Source: DASQZT01 sp035638575 | Lineage (GTDB): Bacteria; Acidobacteriota; Terriglobia; Bryobacterales; Bryobacteraceae | Direction: 5' to 3' | DNA: 64,000 bases | NCBI GenBank assembly: GCA_035638575.1 | Contig: DASQZT010000070.1 | Coordinates: 1 to 64,000 of the forward strand | Shown here: one piece after another, positions 41,778-50,293 of the stretch | Numbering within the stretch: position 1 is the stretch's first letter | How the letters are laid out: every line of letters starts with the position of its first letter | Program-made: the position numbers and the translations under genes | The notes under the pieces: generated by a model | The model's database searches: none | What the model was told of the DNA's origin: nothing | What the model saw: only the letters and a program-made list of their open reading frames with translations

Positions 41778-44700
41778 ATGATCCGTCCGACAAAGTTCCC
41801 CGCGGCATTCGTATTGCTTTGCGCGATCGCCGCAAACCTCCCGGCGCAATCCATTTACGCGACATTAACCGGAGTCGTATCCGATCCCTCGCAGGCCCTC
41901 GTGACCGGGGCGACGGTCCGGCTGCGCGACCAGCAGTCTGGTTCTCTCCGCGAGACCGTCACCAACAGGGAAGGTTATTACACGTTTGCCTCCGTCCCCG
42001 TTGGCACATACGAATTGACGGTCGAGATCGCGGGCTTCGAAACCTACAGGGAAACTGGCATCGCCCTTGGCGGCGGCGAAAGGCATAATGTGAATGTCAG
42101 CCTGAAGGTTGGCAGCACGAGCGAGACCGTCCTGGTTTCGGGCACCCCGGAGTTGCTCACGACCGTCGATTCGGGCGAGAAATCCGCGACCCTGAACGTC
42201 AAACAACTGGACAACTTCGTCCAGGTGGGAAGCAACGCCGCCGAATACATCAAGATCATGCCGGGGTTCGGCATTCAGAACGGAAGCTCGAACTCCGCGA
42301 ACTACAACGGGTCGACCATCGGCATTAATGCCAACGGCAACGCCGGAAGCCAGAGCCCGTTAAACAACGCCTACGCCTACAATGGGCTTCCCAGCAATAC
42401 GCTGGATATCACGGCCGACGGGGCGCACGTTTCCGACCCCGGCTGCAATTGCGACACGCCGGTCAATCCCAACGCGGACATGGTCGCCGAGTTCAAGATC
42501 ACCATGTCGAACTACAGCGCCGAAAACCAGAAGGGCCCGGCGGTCATCAGCTCGGTAGCGAAATCGGGCGGGACCAATTTCCATGGCTCTGGCTTCTTTT
42601 ACGCCAGAAACTACGTCCTGAATGCTAACGACTGGCTTTCCAACGTGAGCTCGCAGCCGCGGCCGCAGAACAAATATTACTACCCCGGCGGCACGATCGG
42701 CGGCCCGTTGTTCATCCCCCACACCAACTTCAACAAGAGCCGCACCAAGCTGTTCTTCTTCACCGGATATGAGTATTTCTACCAGGTTCTCGATACCGGC
42801 CTGCTGCGCTCCACAGTCCCGACGCCAGGAATGATCCAGGGCAACTTTTCGCCTGCTGAAACTGCGAAGTTGGGCAACATCACCGCTTCCGGCGGGCCCC
42901 CGGGCCAGATCAACTCGCGCAACATCGGGCTTTACCCCGGTGGAATCATCCCGGCCTCGGCCATCGATCCCAACATGCAGGCCATGATGAAACTCTATCC
43001 GCAGCCGAACTCCGATCCCAACGCCGACGGCGGCTACAACTGGACTGCCGATCTGACCTTCAGTCAGCCCAACACTCAGTGGATGTCGCGCGTAGACTAC
43101 AACATCAGCGATAACACCAAACTGTTTGTCCGGTACAATCTGCAGCGGGAAACCCAACCGTTCCCGGTTCAATTGTGGGCCAACACGACCACCCAACAGC
43201 TTCCCTACCCGACCGAGGTTCTGGGCAAGAACCGTTCCGACTCGGTAACGGCTTCCCTGACGCACGTTTTCAGTCCGACCATGACCAATGAGTTCGTCTT
43301 CGCCTACACCTTCATCGGTTTTCCGAATGTGTTCCAGGATCCGTCGAAGGTGGATCCAGCCAAGGTCGGTTTCAATTACAAGCTCCTCTACAAGAACGGA
43401 GTCGCTCAAATCCCGAACCTGCAGGGCGGCTCGGAAGCCGCGAAAATCTACAACTATGGCGGCTTCGAGGTGGGCGGCCCATCGGCGGGTCTTTATGCCA
43501 ACAAGTGGATGCCGAGCTTCAGCGATACCTTCGCCAAAGTTTGGGGCAGGCATACCCTCAAAGCGGGTATCTTCTACGAGTACATCCGGAATGCCCAGCC
43601 GGCCAGCAACGCCACTAACGGAACTCTCAGTTTCAGCAACGGCAATTCCAACAGCCTTGGGGACGACTATGCCGATATGCTGGTCGGCAACCTGAATTCC
43701 TTCAGCCAGTATTCGTTTAACCGGGTCAACGACATCTCCTACAACACGTATGAAGGTTTCGTGCAGGATTCCTGGAAAGTGAACAAGCAACTTACCCTGG
43801 AGCTCGGAATGCGCATTACGCATTTCACCCCTTGGATAGACCGGCTCGGATACGGGTTCTCGATCTTCGATCCCAGCCAGTACAACACCAGTTGCACGCC
43901 CACCCAGTATTGCGGATTCATCTGGGACAAAAGAAACTCCAGTGTTCCGATGGGCGGATTCCCGACCCGGGGTGCGTTCTACCAGCCTCGATTCGGCGTG
44001 GCTTACGACCTCTTCGGCAACGGCAATACGGTTCTGCGCGGCGGGTGGGGCATGTATTACTTCCACTCGGGGCAGTTCACCACCGGGCTGGACGTCGCCG
44101 CCGGTGTCCAGACCATCAGCTTGAGCAACAATCAAGGAGTAGGCACCTCGCCCTATGTAGTCGGTGGTTCGTCCAACGCCACGCCTCTGATTGCGTCGGA
44201 GCTGGACACACTCAATTTCACCAGCGCCGCGCTCTCTCCGGGCGCGGTCGATAGCAAGGACGACAGGCAGCCGCTGACCAGGAGTTACAGTTTCACCATC
44301 GCCCAACGCCTGCCGTGGTCGAGCCTGCTCGAAGTGGCTTATGTCGGCAACGAAAGCACGAACCTGCTCAACACTTCCGGCGGGCAGGGCAGCAATGTCA
44401 ATCTGGTGCCGCTGGGCGCGATGCTGTCGTCGAAAAATGGCGGTGTCGATCCCAATTCCCTCAACGCGAACAACTTCCGTCCCATCACGGCGTACTCCAA
44501 TATCAACCTGGCCACTAACAACCTGTACGACAACTACAATTCGCTGCAGGCCACGTGGGCACGCACCAGGGGCCGTTACACGGTCAGCTTGAATTACTCC
44601 TTCGCCAAAGCGCTGGGGATCATCAGCCCCACGTATGACTCTTTCAACCTGGCAAACAATTACGGCGTCCAGGCCAGCAACCGCACGCACCTTTTCAACG

Positions 44701-45290
44701 TCGCTTACTCCTTCGAGTTGGGTAACCCCGCGAAGAACAAGATAGCCGGCGGGTTCGTCAACGGATGGCAGCTTTCAGGCATCACGCAGGTGCAGAGCGG
44801 AGCCAACCTCACCGGAATCCAAGGCAACAGTTTCGGCCTGAACCTGAACAGCTATAAGATTCCCGGCACGACGTTCAACGTCAGCAACACATCCTTGCTG
44901 GGCACGCCGAATATTGCGCTTCACCCGCTGGTCACCTGCGATCCGACGGCGAATCTCGCGCCCCATCAGTACATCAACGCAAGCTGCTTCGCCATCCCCA
45001 CCCAGATCGGCCAGAACGGGCCTGCTACCTTGCCGGTGATCTACGGGCCGGCGTTTTTCAACTCCGACCTGGGACTTTTCAAGAACTTCCCGATCAAGGA
45101 GAAGATGAAGCTGCAGTTCCGGGCCAACGCATACAACTTCCTGAACCACCCGCTTTGGTCCTTCAATGGCTCCAACCTGAGTCTTGGTTACAGCGGCACG
45201 ACCGGGCTTCTCAATACTCCGCTCTTCGGCTACGTGACGCAGAAGCAGGGCCACCGTGTGGTGCAACTCGCGGTGAAGTTTATCTTCTGA
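41778..45290 (+). CDS. Oar-like TonB-type outer-membrane receptor with carboxypeptidase-regulatory domain
   Basis: Outer-membrane protein of 1170 residues. The signal peptide (FPAAFVLLCAIAANLPAQ) is followed by a carboxypeptidase-regulatory-like domain (ATLTGVVSDPSQALVTGATVRLRD, GYYTFASVPVGTYELTVE; about 28-110), a plug-like region (SGEKSATLNVKQLDNFVQ) and a long TonB-dependent-type beta-barrel ending in the aromatic C-terminal strand VVQLAVKFIF. Acidobacteriota encode many of these Oar-like proteins, thought to handle large ligands such as peptides or glycans. A strong Shine-Dalgarno (GGAGAGGAG) precedes ATG 41778. It sits between the two copies of the duplicated DUF983 end. Confidence 0.9.
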   Translation: MIRPTKFPAAFVLLCAIAANLPAQSIYATLTGVVSDPSQALVTGATVRLRDQQSGSLRETVTNREGYYTFASVPVGTYELTVEIAGFETYRETGIALGGGERHNVNVSLKVGSTSETVLVSGTPELLTTVDSGEKSATLNVKQLDNFVQVGSNAAEYIKIMPGFGIQNGSSNSANYNGSTIGINANGNAGSQSPLNNAYAYNGLPSNTLDITADGAHVSDPGCNCDTPVNPNADMVAEFKITMSNYSAENQKGPAVISSVAKSGGTNFHGSGFFYARNYVLNANDWLSNVSSQPRPQNKYYYPGGTIGGPLFIPHTNFNKSRTKLFFFTGYEYFYQVLDTGLLRSTVPTPGMIQGNFSPAETAKLGNITASGGPPGQINSRNIGLYPGGIIPASAIDPNMQAMMKLYPQPNSDPNADGGYNWTADLTFSQPNTQWMSRVDYNISDNTKLFVRYNLQRETQPFPVQLWANTTTQQLPYPTEVLGKNRSDSVTASLTHVFSPTMTNEFVFAYTFIGFPNVFQDPSKVDPAKVGFNYKLLYKNGVAQIPNLQGGSEAAKIYNYGGFEVGGPSAGLYANKWMPSFSDTFAKVWGRHTLKAGIFYEYIRNAQPASNATNGTLSFSNGNSNSLGDDYADMLVGNLNSFSQYSFNRVNDISYNTYEGFVQDSWKVNKQLTLELGMRITHFTPWIDRLGYGFSIFDPSQYNTSCTPTQYCGFIWDKRNSSVPMGGFPTRGAFYQPRFGVAYDLFGNGNTVLRGGWGMYYFHSGQFTTGLDVAAGVQTISLSNNQGVGTSPYVVGGSSNATPLIASELDTLNFTSAALSPGAVDSKDDRQPLTRSYSFTIAQRLPWSSLLEVAYVGNESTNLLNTSGGQGSNVNLVPLGAMLSSKNGGVDPNSLNANNFRPITAYSNINLATNNLYDNYNSLQATWARTRGRYTVSLNYSFAKALGIISPTYDSFNLANNYGVQASNRTHLFNVAYSFELGNPAKNKIAGGFVNGWQLSGITQVQSGANLTGIQGNSFGLNLNSYKIPGTTFNVSNTSLLGTPNIALHPLVTCDPTANLAPHQYINASCFAIPTQIGQNGPATLPVIYGPAFFNSDLGLFKNFPIKEKMKLQFRANAYNFLNHPLWSFNGSNLSLGYSGTTGLLNTPLFGYVTQKQGHRVVQLAVKFIF

Positions 45291-45323
45291 GGATTGGCAC
45301 TGCGGGACCGCGCGATCCTGTCC

Positions 45324-45677
45324 CTAATCCGGATCGAAGTGCCGGTCCACGTACATCCAGATCACCCGCGCCCAGCGGGTCACGGCCGGAACCAGCGGCA
45401 GGTACGCCACGAACGCGCACAGCATCACCATGTCGAACCGCAGTTTCGTCAGCCGCCAGATCAGCAGCACGATAGCCAGGCACGGCGGGATGGACAGCAG
45501 ATAGCTGAAGTACATGGCGCCCAGGAAGTAGCCCGGCTCGCGCTCGTACTTCAGCCCGCACACCGGGCAGCGCTCGTGCATCGAGAGGAACCCGCGCCAC
45601 AGCGGCGCCCGGAAGATCGGGCCCGTCCGGCACCTGGGGCAGAGCTGCCGGGCAATGGCGCGAAGCAGGGTCGGCAC
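45324..45677 (-). CDS. DUF983 membrane protein
   Basis: Product of 117 residues: an N-terminal zinc-ribbon-like pair (CPRCRTG and CPVCGLKY) followed by the DUF983 consensus YEREPGYFLGAMYFSYLLSI and two to three transmembrane helices. Function unknown; related proteins occur near cytochrome oxidase assembly genes in proteobacteria, but there is no such context here. Its last 32 codons are duplicated at 41214-41310. Confidence 0.85.
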   Translation of the reverse strand: MPTLLRAIARQLCPRCRTGPIFRAPLWRGFLSMHERCPVCGLKYEREPGYFLGAMYFSYLLSIPPCLAIVLLIWRLTKLRFDMVMLCAFVAYLPLVPAVTRWARVIWMYVDRHFDPD

Positions 45678-45714
45678 GCTTTGAGCATAGCGCGCGCGGC
45701 GGTCCGCCCCGCGG

Positions 45715-46428
45715 TCAACTGATCCACCGCGCCAGTCCGAATGCCGCGGCCGAGGCCAGCCCTCCGATGACCGTCGTCTGCAATCCGCCGCGCCAGGGCG
45801 AGATGCCCGTCATCCTGCCCTTGAAATAGCCGAAGACAAACAGCGCCACGAGCGTCGTCGCCACGGAGAATTCGAGCGCGGTAAAGAGCCGCGCCACCAG
45901 CATGTACGGCGCCAGCGGCACCAGCCCGCCCAGAATGTAGGAGAGCGCGATGGTGGCGGCGCTGTTGCGCGCCCGCTGCGGATCGGGCTCCTCGAACCCC
46001 AGCTCGAAGCGCATCATGAAATCCACCCAGCGCTGCTGGTCCGCCGTTACGGCGCTCACCACCGGTGCGATCTGCTCCTCGGACATCCCGTAGCCGCGGA
46101 AGACGTCGGCCACTTCGTCGCGCTCCTTATCGGGAAGCTCGACCGTCTCGCGAATTTCCCGCTGGCGCTCCGAAACGTAATGATCGCGGTCCGTGCGCGC
46201 GGCCAGATAACCGCCCAGCCCCATGGCGATGGATCCCGCCGCGATTTCGGCGAAGCCCGCGATCACCACCAGGTGGGCCGTGGCGGCAGCCGTCCCGGTG
46301 AGCCCGGCGGCCAGGGCGAACGGCACCGTCAGGCCGTCCGACATGCCGATGACCACGTCGCGAACGGTTGCCGAGGCTTCGAAATGCTTCTCTACGTGCG
46401 GTGCGGTTGGCATAGATTTCAACATCAT
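45715..46428 (-). CDS. VIT1/CCC1-family iron/manganese transporter
   Basis: Membrane protein of about 237 residues with five predicted helices. The first-helix signature VRDVVIGMSDGLTVPFALAAGL and GFAEIAAGSIAMGLGGYLAART are diagnostic. A cytosolic metal-binding-domain-like helical segment (SERQREIRETVELPDKERDEV, PVVSAVTADQQRWVDFMMRFEL) follows, and the C-terminal helices include GGLVPLAPYML. Likely exports or stores Fe(II)/Mn(II). The start could be 46428, 46425 or 46413; none has a good Shine-Dalgarno. Confidence 0.87.
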   Translation of the reverse strand: MMLKSMPTAPHVEKHFEASATVRDVVIGMSDGLTVPFALAAGLTGTAAATAHLVVIAGFAEIAAGSIAMGLGGYLAARTDRDHYVSERQREIRETVELPDKERDEVADVFRGYGMSEEQIAPVVSAVTADQQRWVDFMMRFELGFEEPDPQRARNSAATIALSYILGGLVPLAPYMLVARLFTALEFSVATTLVALFVFGYFKGRMTGISPWRGGLQTTVIGGLASAAAFGLARWIS

Positions 46429-46512
46429 CGCACGGGTGGCCGGCTCGACCACCCCGGGGAGGGGTGAAGTTTTGCGTAGATCCGCCGATATAGAAGAGCA
46501 GGAGAAGATGCT

Positions 46513-47475
46513 ATGCTGCACGCATCCGAAATCACGGTCCAGGGCCGTCCGCTGTCGGACATTCTGGGAGCGCACATCTTGTGGACTGCGGATCCGGCTC
46601 GCGGCCGGCGCTGCCAGTTGGCCGATGCCACGTTAAACGAAGTCGACTTGCGGAACGCCAATCTCAACCGGGCGAGCTTCGACTGCGTGACCCTCTTGGA
46701 CGCCGATCTGTCGTTGGCCGACCTGCGTGGCGCGGTGGTAAATTCGGTGGACTTGGGAGGAGCCCTACTCACCGGCGCCGACTTCACCGGGGCGCAGTTG
46801 AGTTTTGTCCGGTTCTTGCTCGGCCACCTGTCCGGCGCCCATTTCAGCGAAGCCAGAATCGACGGCTCGAATTTCCAGGGAGCGCGGCTCGAGGCGGCCG
46901 GTTTTCAGGATGCGGCGGTCAACGACACCCGCTTTGCGGGCGCCCTTTTGAACGGAGCCTTGTTCCACGGCGCCAGGCTGGCGGTGTGCGATTTTTCGAA
47001 CGCCAAGATGGAGAGCGTGCAACTGCCTCGAGTGCGCGCGCAAAGCTGCCGGCTGTATGGCGTGAGCGGCAGTTCCATGAACTTCACGGGCGGCTGCCTG
47101 AGTGACTGCGATCTGTCCTCGGCAACCCTGCCTGACGCCAGATTCACCAAGGCTGCGATGCAGGGGGTCCGCCTGGCCAACGCGGATCTGAGCGGCGCGG
47201 ACTTCCGCGAAGCCTCCCTGGGTGGCAGCGACTTCTCCGACGCCGTCCTGAAGAATGCGCGAATGGCTGACGCCAAGCTGTTTGCGGCGGATTTTCGCGG
47301 CGCCAACCTGGCGGGAGTGCGCGACCTCACCGCCCAGCAACTGCAACAGGCCCGCACGGACACCAACACGATTCTGCCGAATGGCAGCCGCGGACCTTAT
47401 ATGAAGTCATCGGGAGCCGAGAAGCCGGGCGCCGCCGGCGTTCCCCGCCGCTCCGGCCTCGGATTGAGCTGTTGA
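46513..47475 (+). CDS. Pentapeptide-repeat protein
   Basis: Product of 320 residues forming a long right-handed quadrilateral beta-helix: about 25-30 tandem A(D/N)Lxx-type pentapeptides from residue 35 (LADATLNEVDLRNANLNRASF) to about 285 (LFAADFRGANLAGVRDL). No signal peptide or other domain. Similar folds mimic DNA (Qnr/MfpA, gyrase protection) or act as scaffolds, but nothing here points to gyrase. The last 30 residues are disordered. A good Shine-Dalgarno (AGGAG) lies upstream. Divergent from the VIT1-like gene. Confidence 0.85.
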   Translation: MLHASEITVQGRPLSDILGAHILWTADPARGRRCQLADATLNEVDLRNANLNRASFDCVTLLDADLSLADLRGAVVNSVDLGGALLTGADFTGAQLSFVRFLLGHLSGAHFSEARIDGSNFQGARLEAAGFQDAAVNDTRFAGALLNGALFHGARLAVCDFSNAKMESVQLPRVRAQSCRLYGVSGSSMNFTGGCLSDCDLSSATLPDARFTKAAMQGVRLANADLSGADFREASLGGSDFSDAVLKNARMADAKLFAADFRGANLAGVRDLTAQQLQQARTDTNTILPNGSRGPYMKSSGAEKPGAAGVPRRSGLGLSC

Positions 47476-47571
47476 ACTAATCTGAGCCGCGCGCGTCAGC
47501 AAGCGGGACGAGACGCTATCGACGGGCGGAGCGCCCGGATGAGGAGGTACTCTTAGCGGTAAGGACAGCGT

Positions 47572-49257
47572 GTGATCAAGAGAATCGCCTTCGTGGTCTG
47601 GTTCGGCCTTCCGATCTGGATCTCGCCTGCCGCCGCGCAGGTCGCTCGAACGGCCGGACCATGGCAGCCGTTCGAAGTCGAGATGACCGCCAAAACGGCC
47701 TTCGCCAACCCCTACGTGGAGGCCCTGCCCGACGGCGGCAAGCCCTACGTCACGGTCGCCTTCACCGGCCTGACCGGCGAGGCGCGCGGAAAACGCTATG
47801 CCGTCGCCGGCTTCTGGGATGGAGGCCAGACCTGGAAAGCCCGCTTCGCGCCGCCGGCGCCGGGCGAGTGGTCCTGGTCCGCTTCCTCCGCCGATCCGGG
47901 ACTCCAGGGCGTCAGCGGCAGATTCGAGTGCACCGCCTGGAGCGACGCCGAGAAGGCCGCCAATCCCGCCCGCCACGGGTTCGTCCGGGTCGCCAAAAGC
48001 GGCCCCCGCCCGGGAAGGTACTTCGAGTACACCGACGGCACGCCGTTTCTCTGGATCGGCGACACCTGGTGGCCGTGGGCCAGGCGCGGAATCCCCTTCG
48101 AGCGCGCCAGGCAGGTGATCGACGACCGCTCGGCCCGCGGTTTCACCGTCGGCCAGATGATGTTCGGCGCGAACAGTGCAGTGCGCCTGGCGGGCCGCGA
48201 TTTCAGCACGCTGGATCTCGAGGCCATCCACGATGCCGAGCGCTTCATCGCCTACGCCAACAGCAAAGGTATCACCCTCTGGATCATGCCCTGGTGGAGC
48301 GCCAATAACCTGGTGCAGACCGCCGGCCCGGAAAAGATGCGCCGCTGGACCCGCTACGTGGTCCATCGACTGGCCGCCTACAACGTCATCTGGAACGTCG
48401 GCGGCGAGTACAACATGTACGATTATGGCGGCCTGGGTCTGCCGTTCTGGAAGGACCTGGGCGCGCGGATCCGCCAGGAGGACCCGTTTGGCCACGCCAT
48501 AGGGGTGCACAACACGCCTCCCGGCTGGTCGGCCGGCGACATGGGCGACTCCGCGCAGTGGTCCACCGGCTCCGTCCTGCACAACGAGCCCTGGCTCGAT
48601 TTCAACGGCAGCCAGGCCGGGCATGGCAAATGGAGGAACGAGCTGGTGCCCACGATCATCTCGTGGGACTACGCCCGCACCCCGCCCAAACCGACGCTGA
48701 TTACCGAGACCTGGTACGAGTTCGCCGAGGGCAGCGCCCCCGTCATGGACGTGCGCTTCGCCGCCTGGTCGGCCATGCTCTCCGGCGCGGCCGGCCACAC
48801 CTACGGCGGCGGGCACCAGTGGTGGGCCGACATTCCCGATCCCTCGCTGACCCCCCGCCGGGACTCCTGGCCGAGGCCGCCCCTTACCGTGGACACCCTG
48901 GACTTCCCCGGCGCCGTGTCCATCGGGTTCCTGGCGAAATTTCTGAAGAGCATGGAATGGTGGAACCTCGAGCCGCATCCCGAGCTGGTTCTCGAATACC
49001 CCCAACCGCTCGCCGCCGCGATTCCCGGGCAGGAGTACCTCGTGTTCGCGCGCTACGGCGGCCGCCTGAAGCTCGATCTGAAATCCACCGCGGCGTCCGG
49101 CCAGTTCCGCTTCACCTGGATCGACCTCACCCTGTCGAAAGAGGCGCGCAGCGGAACCGTCAACGGCGGCGCCATGCGCGTCTTCCAGGCCCCCGATGAC
49201 TACCCGGGCAACCTTCAATACAAGGATTGGCTGCTCCACCTCGCCAGGGTCAATTGA
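47572..49257 (+). CDS. Secreted GH140/apiosidase-like glycoside hydrolase (DUF5060-DUF4038)
   Basis: Product of 561 residues with signal peptide (VVWFGLPIWISPAAAQ). The N-terminal beta-sandwich is DUF5060-like (WQPFEVEMTAKTAFANPYVE, VAGFWDGGQTWKARFAP). A DUF4038/apiosidase-like TIM barrel follows (FLWIGDTWWPWARRGIPF, LWIMPWWSANNLV, VIWNVGGEYNMYDY, LITETWYEF); E in GGEYN and ETWYEF are catalytic candidates. The C-terminal domain is beta-rich. The characterised family member removes apiose from rhamnogalacturonan II. GTG 47572 follows a TAAGGA Shine-Dalgarno. Probably co-expressed with the next two sugar genes. Confidence 0.8.
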   Translation: MIKRIAFVVWFGLPIWISPAAAQVARTAGPWQPFEVEMTAKTAFANPYVEALPDGGKPYVTVAFTGLTGEARGKRYAVAGFWDGGQTWKARFAPPAPGEWSWSASSADPGLQGVSGRFECTAWSDAEKAANPARHGFVRVAKSGPRPGRYFEYTDGTPFLWIGDTWWPWARRGIPFERARQVIDDRSARGFTVGQMMFGANSAVRLAGRDFSTLDLEAIHDAERFIAYANSKGITLWIMPWWSANNLVQTAGPEKMRRWTRYVVHRLAAYNVIWNVGGEYNMYDYGGLGLPFWKDLGARIRQEDPFGHAIGVHNTPPGWSAGDMGDSAQWSTGSVLHNEPWLDFNGSQAGHGKWRNELVPTIISWDYARTPPKPTLITETWYEFAEGSAPVMDVRFAAWSAMLSGAAGHTYGGGHQWWADIPDPSLTPRRDSWPRPPLTVDTLDFPGAVSIGFLAKFLKSMEWWNLEPHPELVLEYPQPLAAAIPGQEYLVFARYGGRLKLDLKSTAASGQFRFTWIDLTLSKEARSGTVNGGAMRVFQAPDDYPGNLQYKDWLLHLARVN

Positions 49258-49324
49258 AGCGCGCCGGCGAAAACACCATCCGCACCCGGTAGACAGGGCC
49301 TCCCGCGCGCGGTATAAACACATC

Positions 49325-50284
49325 ATGCGACGCAGAACGTTTTTGTCTGCCTCCGCCGCCGCCGGATTCGCACTCTCCGGCAAGGTGGCGAAGGCTGCCA
49401 CTGGGAGCGATCTTCCCAAGCGCGTGCTGGGGAAAACGGGCGAGAAGCTGACCATCATCGGACAGGCCGGGGGGCGTTTTCCGATGTGCAGCTTCGAGGA
49501 CGCCAAGGCCATCACATTGCGGGCTTACGAACTGGGCGTCACCTATTTCGATTGCGCCCGCATCTACTGGAACGGCCGGTCCGAAGAGGCATATGGCGCC
49601 GTGCTGCCCCCTTTCCGCAAGAACATCTTCCTCACCAGCAAATCGCCTGAGCGCACGCGGGCGGGCGCCGAGGCGGACCTGGCCAAATCGCTCCGCGCGC
49701 TCCAGACCGATCACCTGGATCTCTGGCAGATCCACCAGGTCCAGTCGCTCGAGGAGGTCCAGCAGATCTTCTCGCCGGGCGGGGCCATCGAGGCTTTCGA
49801 GGCGGCCAAAAAAGCCGGAAAGTGCCGCTTCATCGGGTTCACCGGCCACCACGATCCCGACGTTCATCTGGCCATGCTCCACCACTACGATAAGTTCGAC
49901 ACCATCCTGATGCCTCTCAATCCGGCCGACCCGTCGTACCTCAGCTTCGAGAAGAATGTGCTGCCGGTCGCCGTGGAACGCGGCATGGGGATTCAGGCCA
50001 TCAAGGGGACCGCCAATGCCGCCCTGCTTTCCAACTTCGCGTTGCGCGAGTGCCTGAACTATGTCCTGAGCCTGCCCATCACCTGCTTGGCGCTGGGGTG
50101 CACTACCATCGGCCAGATCGAAGACGACGTGCGCATCGCCCAGCGGTTCAAACCGATGGCCGAAACCGAAATGGCTGACCTTCGCCGCCGCGGCGCGCGA
50201 GTGGCCGGCCCGCAACTCGAAAACTGGAAGAAGAATACCCAAACGGGCCGCGCCGGTCGGCATCTCGACGGCTCGCTGGGCTGA
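49325..50284 (+). CDS. Tat-exported aldo/keto reductase
   Basis: Product of 319 residues. RRRTFLSASAAAGFALSG is a twin-arginine signal. The barrel has KTGEKLTIIGQAGGRF, YFDCARIYWNGRSEEAYG (Tyr as catalytic acid candidate), DLWQIHQVQSLEEVQQI and the cofactor-end LGCTTIGQIEDDVRIAQRF. It sits between the apiosidase-like hydrolase and a rhamnonate-dehydratase-like enzyme, so a sugar or sugar acid is a likely substrate. It is diverged from the other Tat-exported reductase at 33837-34733. Confidence 0.86.
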   Translation: MRRRTFLSASAAAGFALSGKVAKAATGSDLPKRVLGKTGEKLTIIGQAGGRFPMCSFEDAKAITLRAYELGVTYFDCARIYWNGRSEEAYGAVLPPFRKNIFLTSKSPERTRAGAEADLAKSLRALQTDHLDLWQIHQVQSLEEVQQIFSPGGAIEAFEAAKKAGKCRFIGFTGHHDPDVHLAMLHHYDKFDTILMPLNPADPSYLSFEKNVLPVAVERGMGIQAIKGTANAALLSNFALRECLNYVLSLPITCLALGCTTIGQIEDDVRIAQRFKPMAETEMADLRRRGARVAGPQLENWKKNTQTGRAGRHLDGSLG

Positions 50285-50293
50285 GGGCCCATC

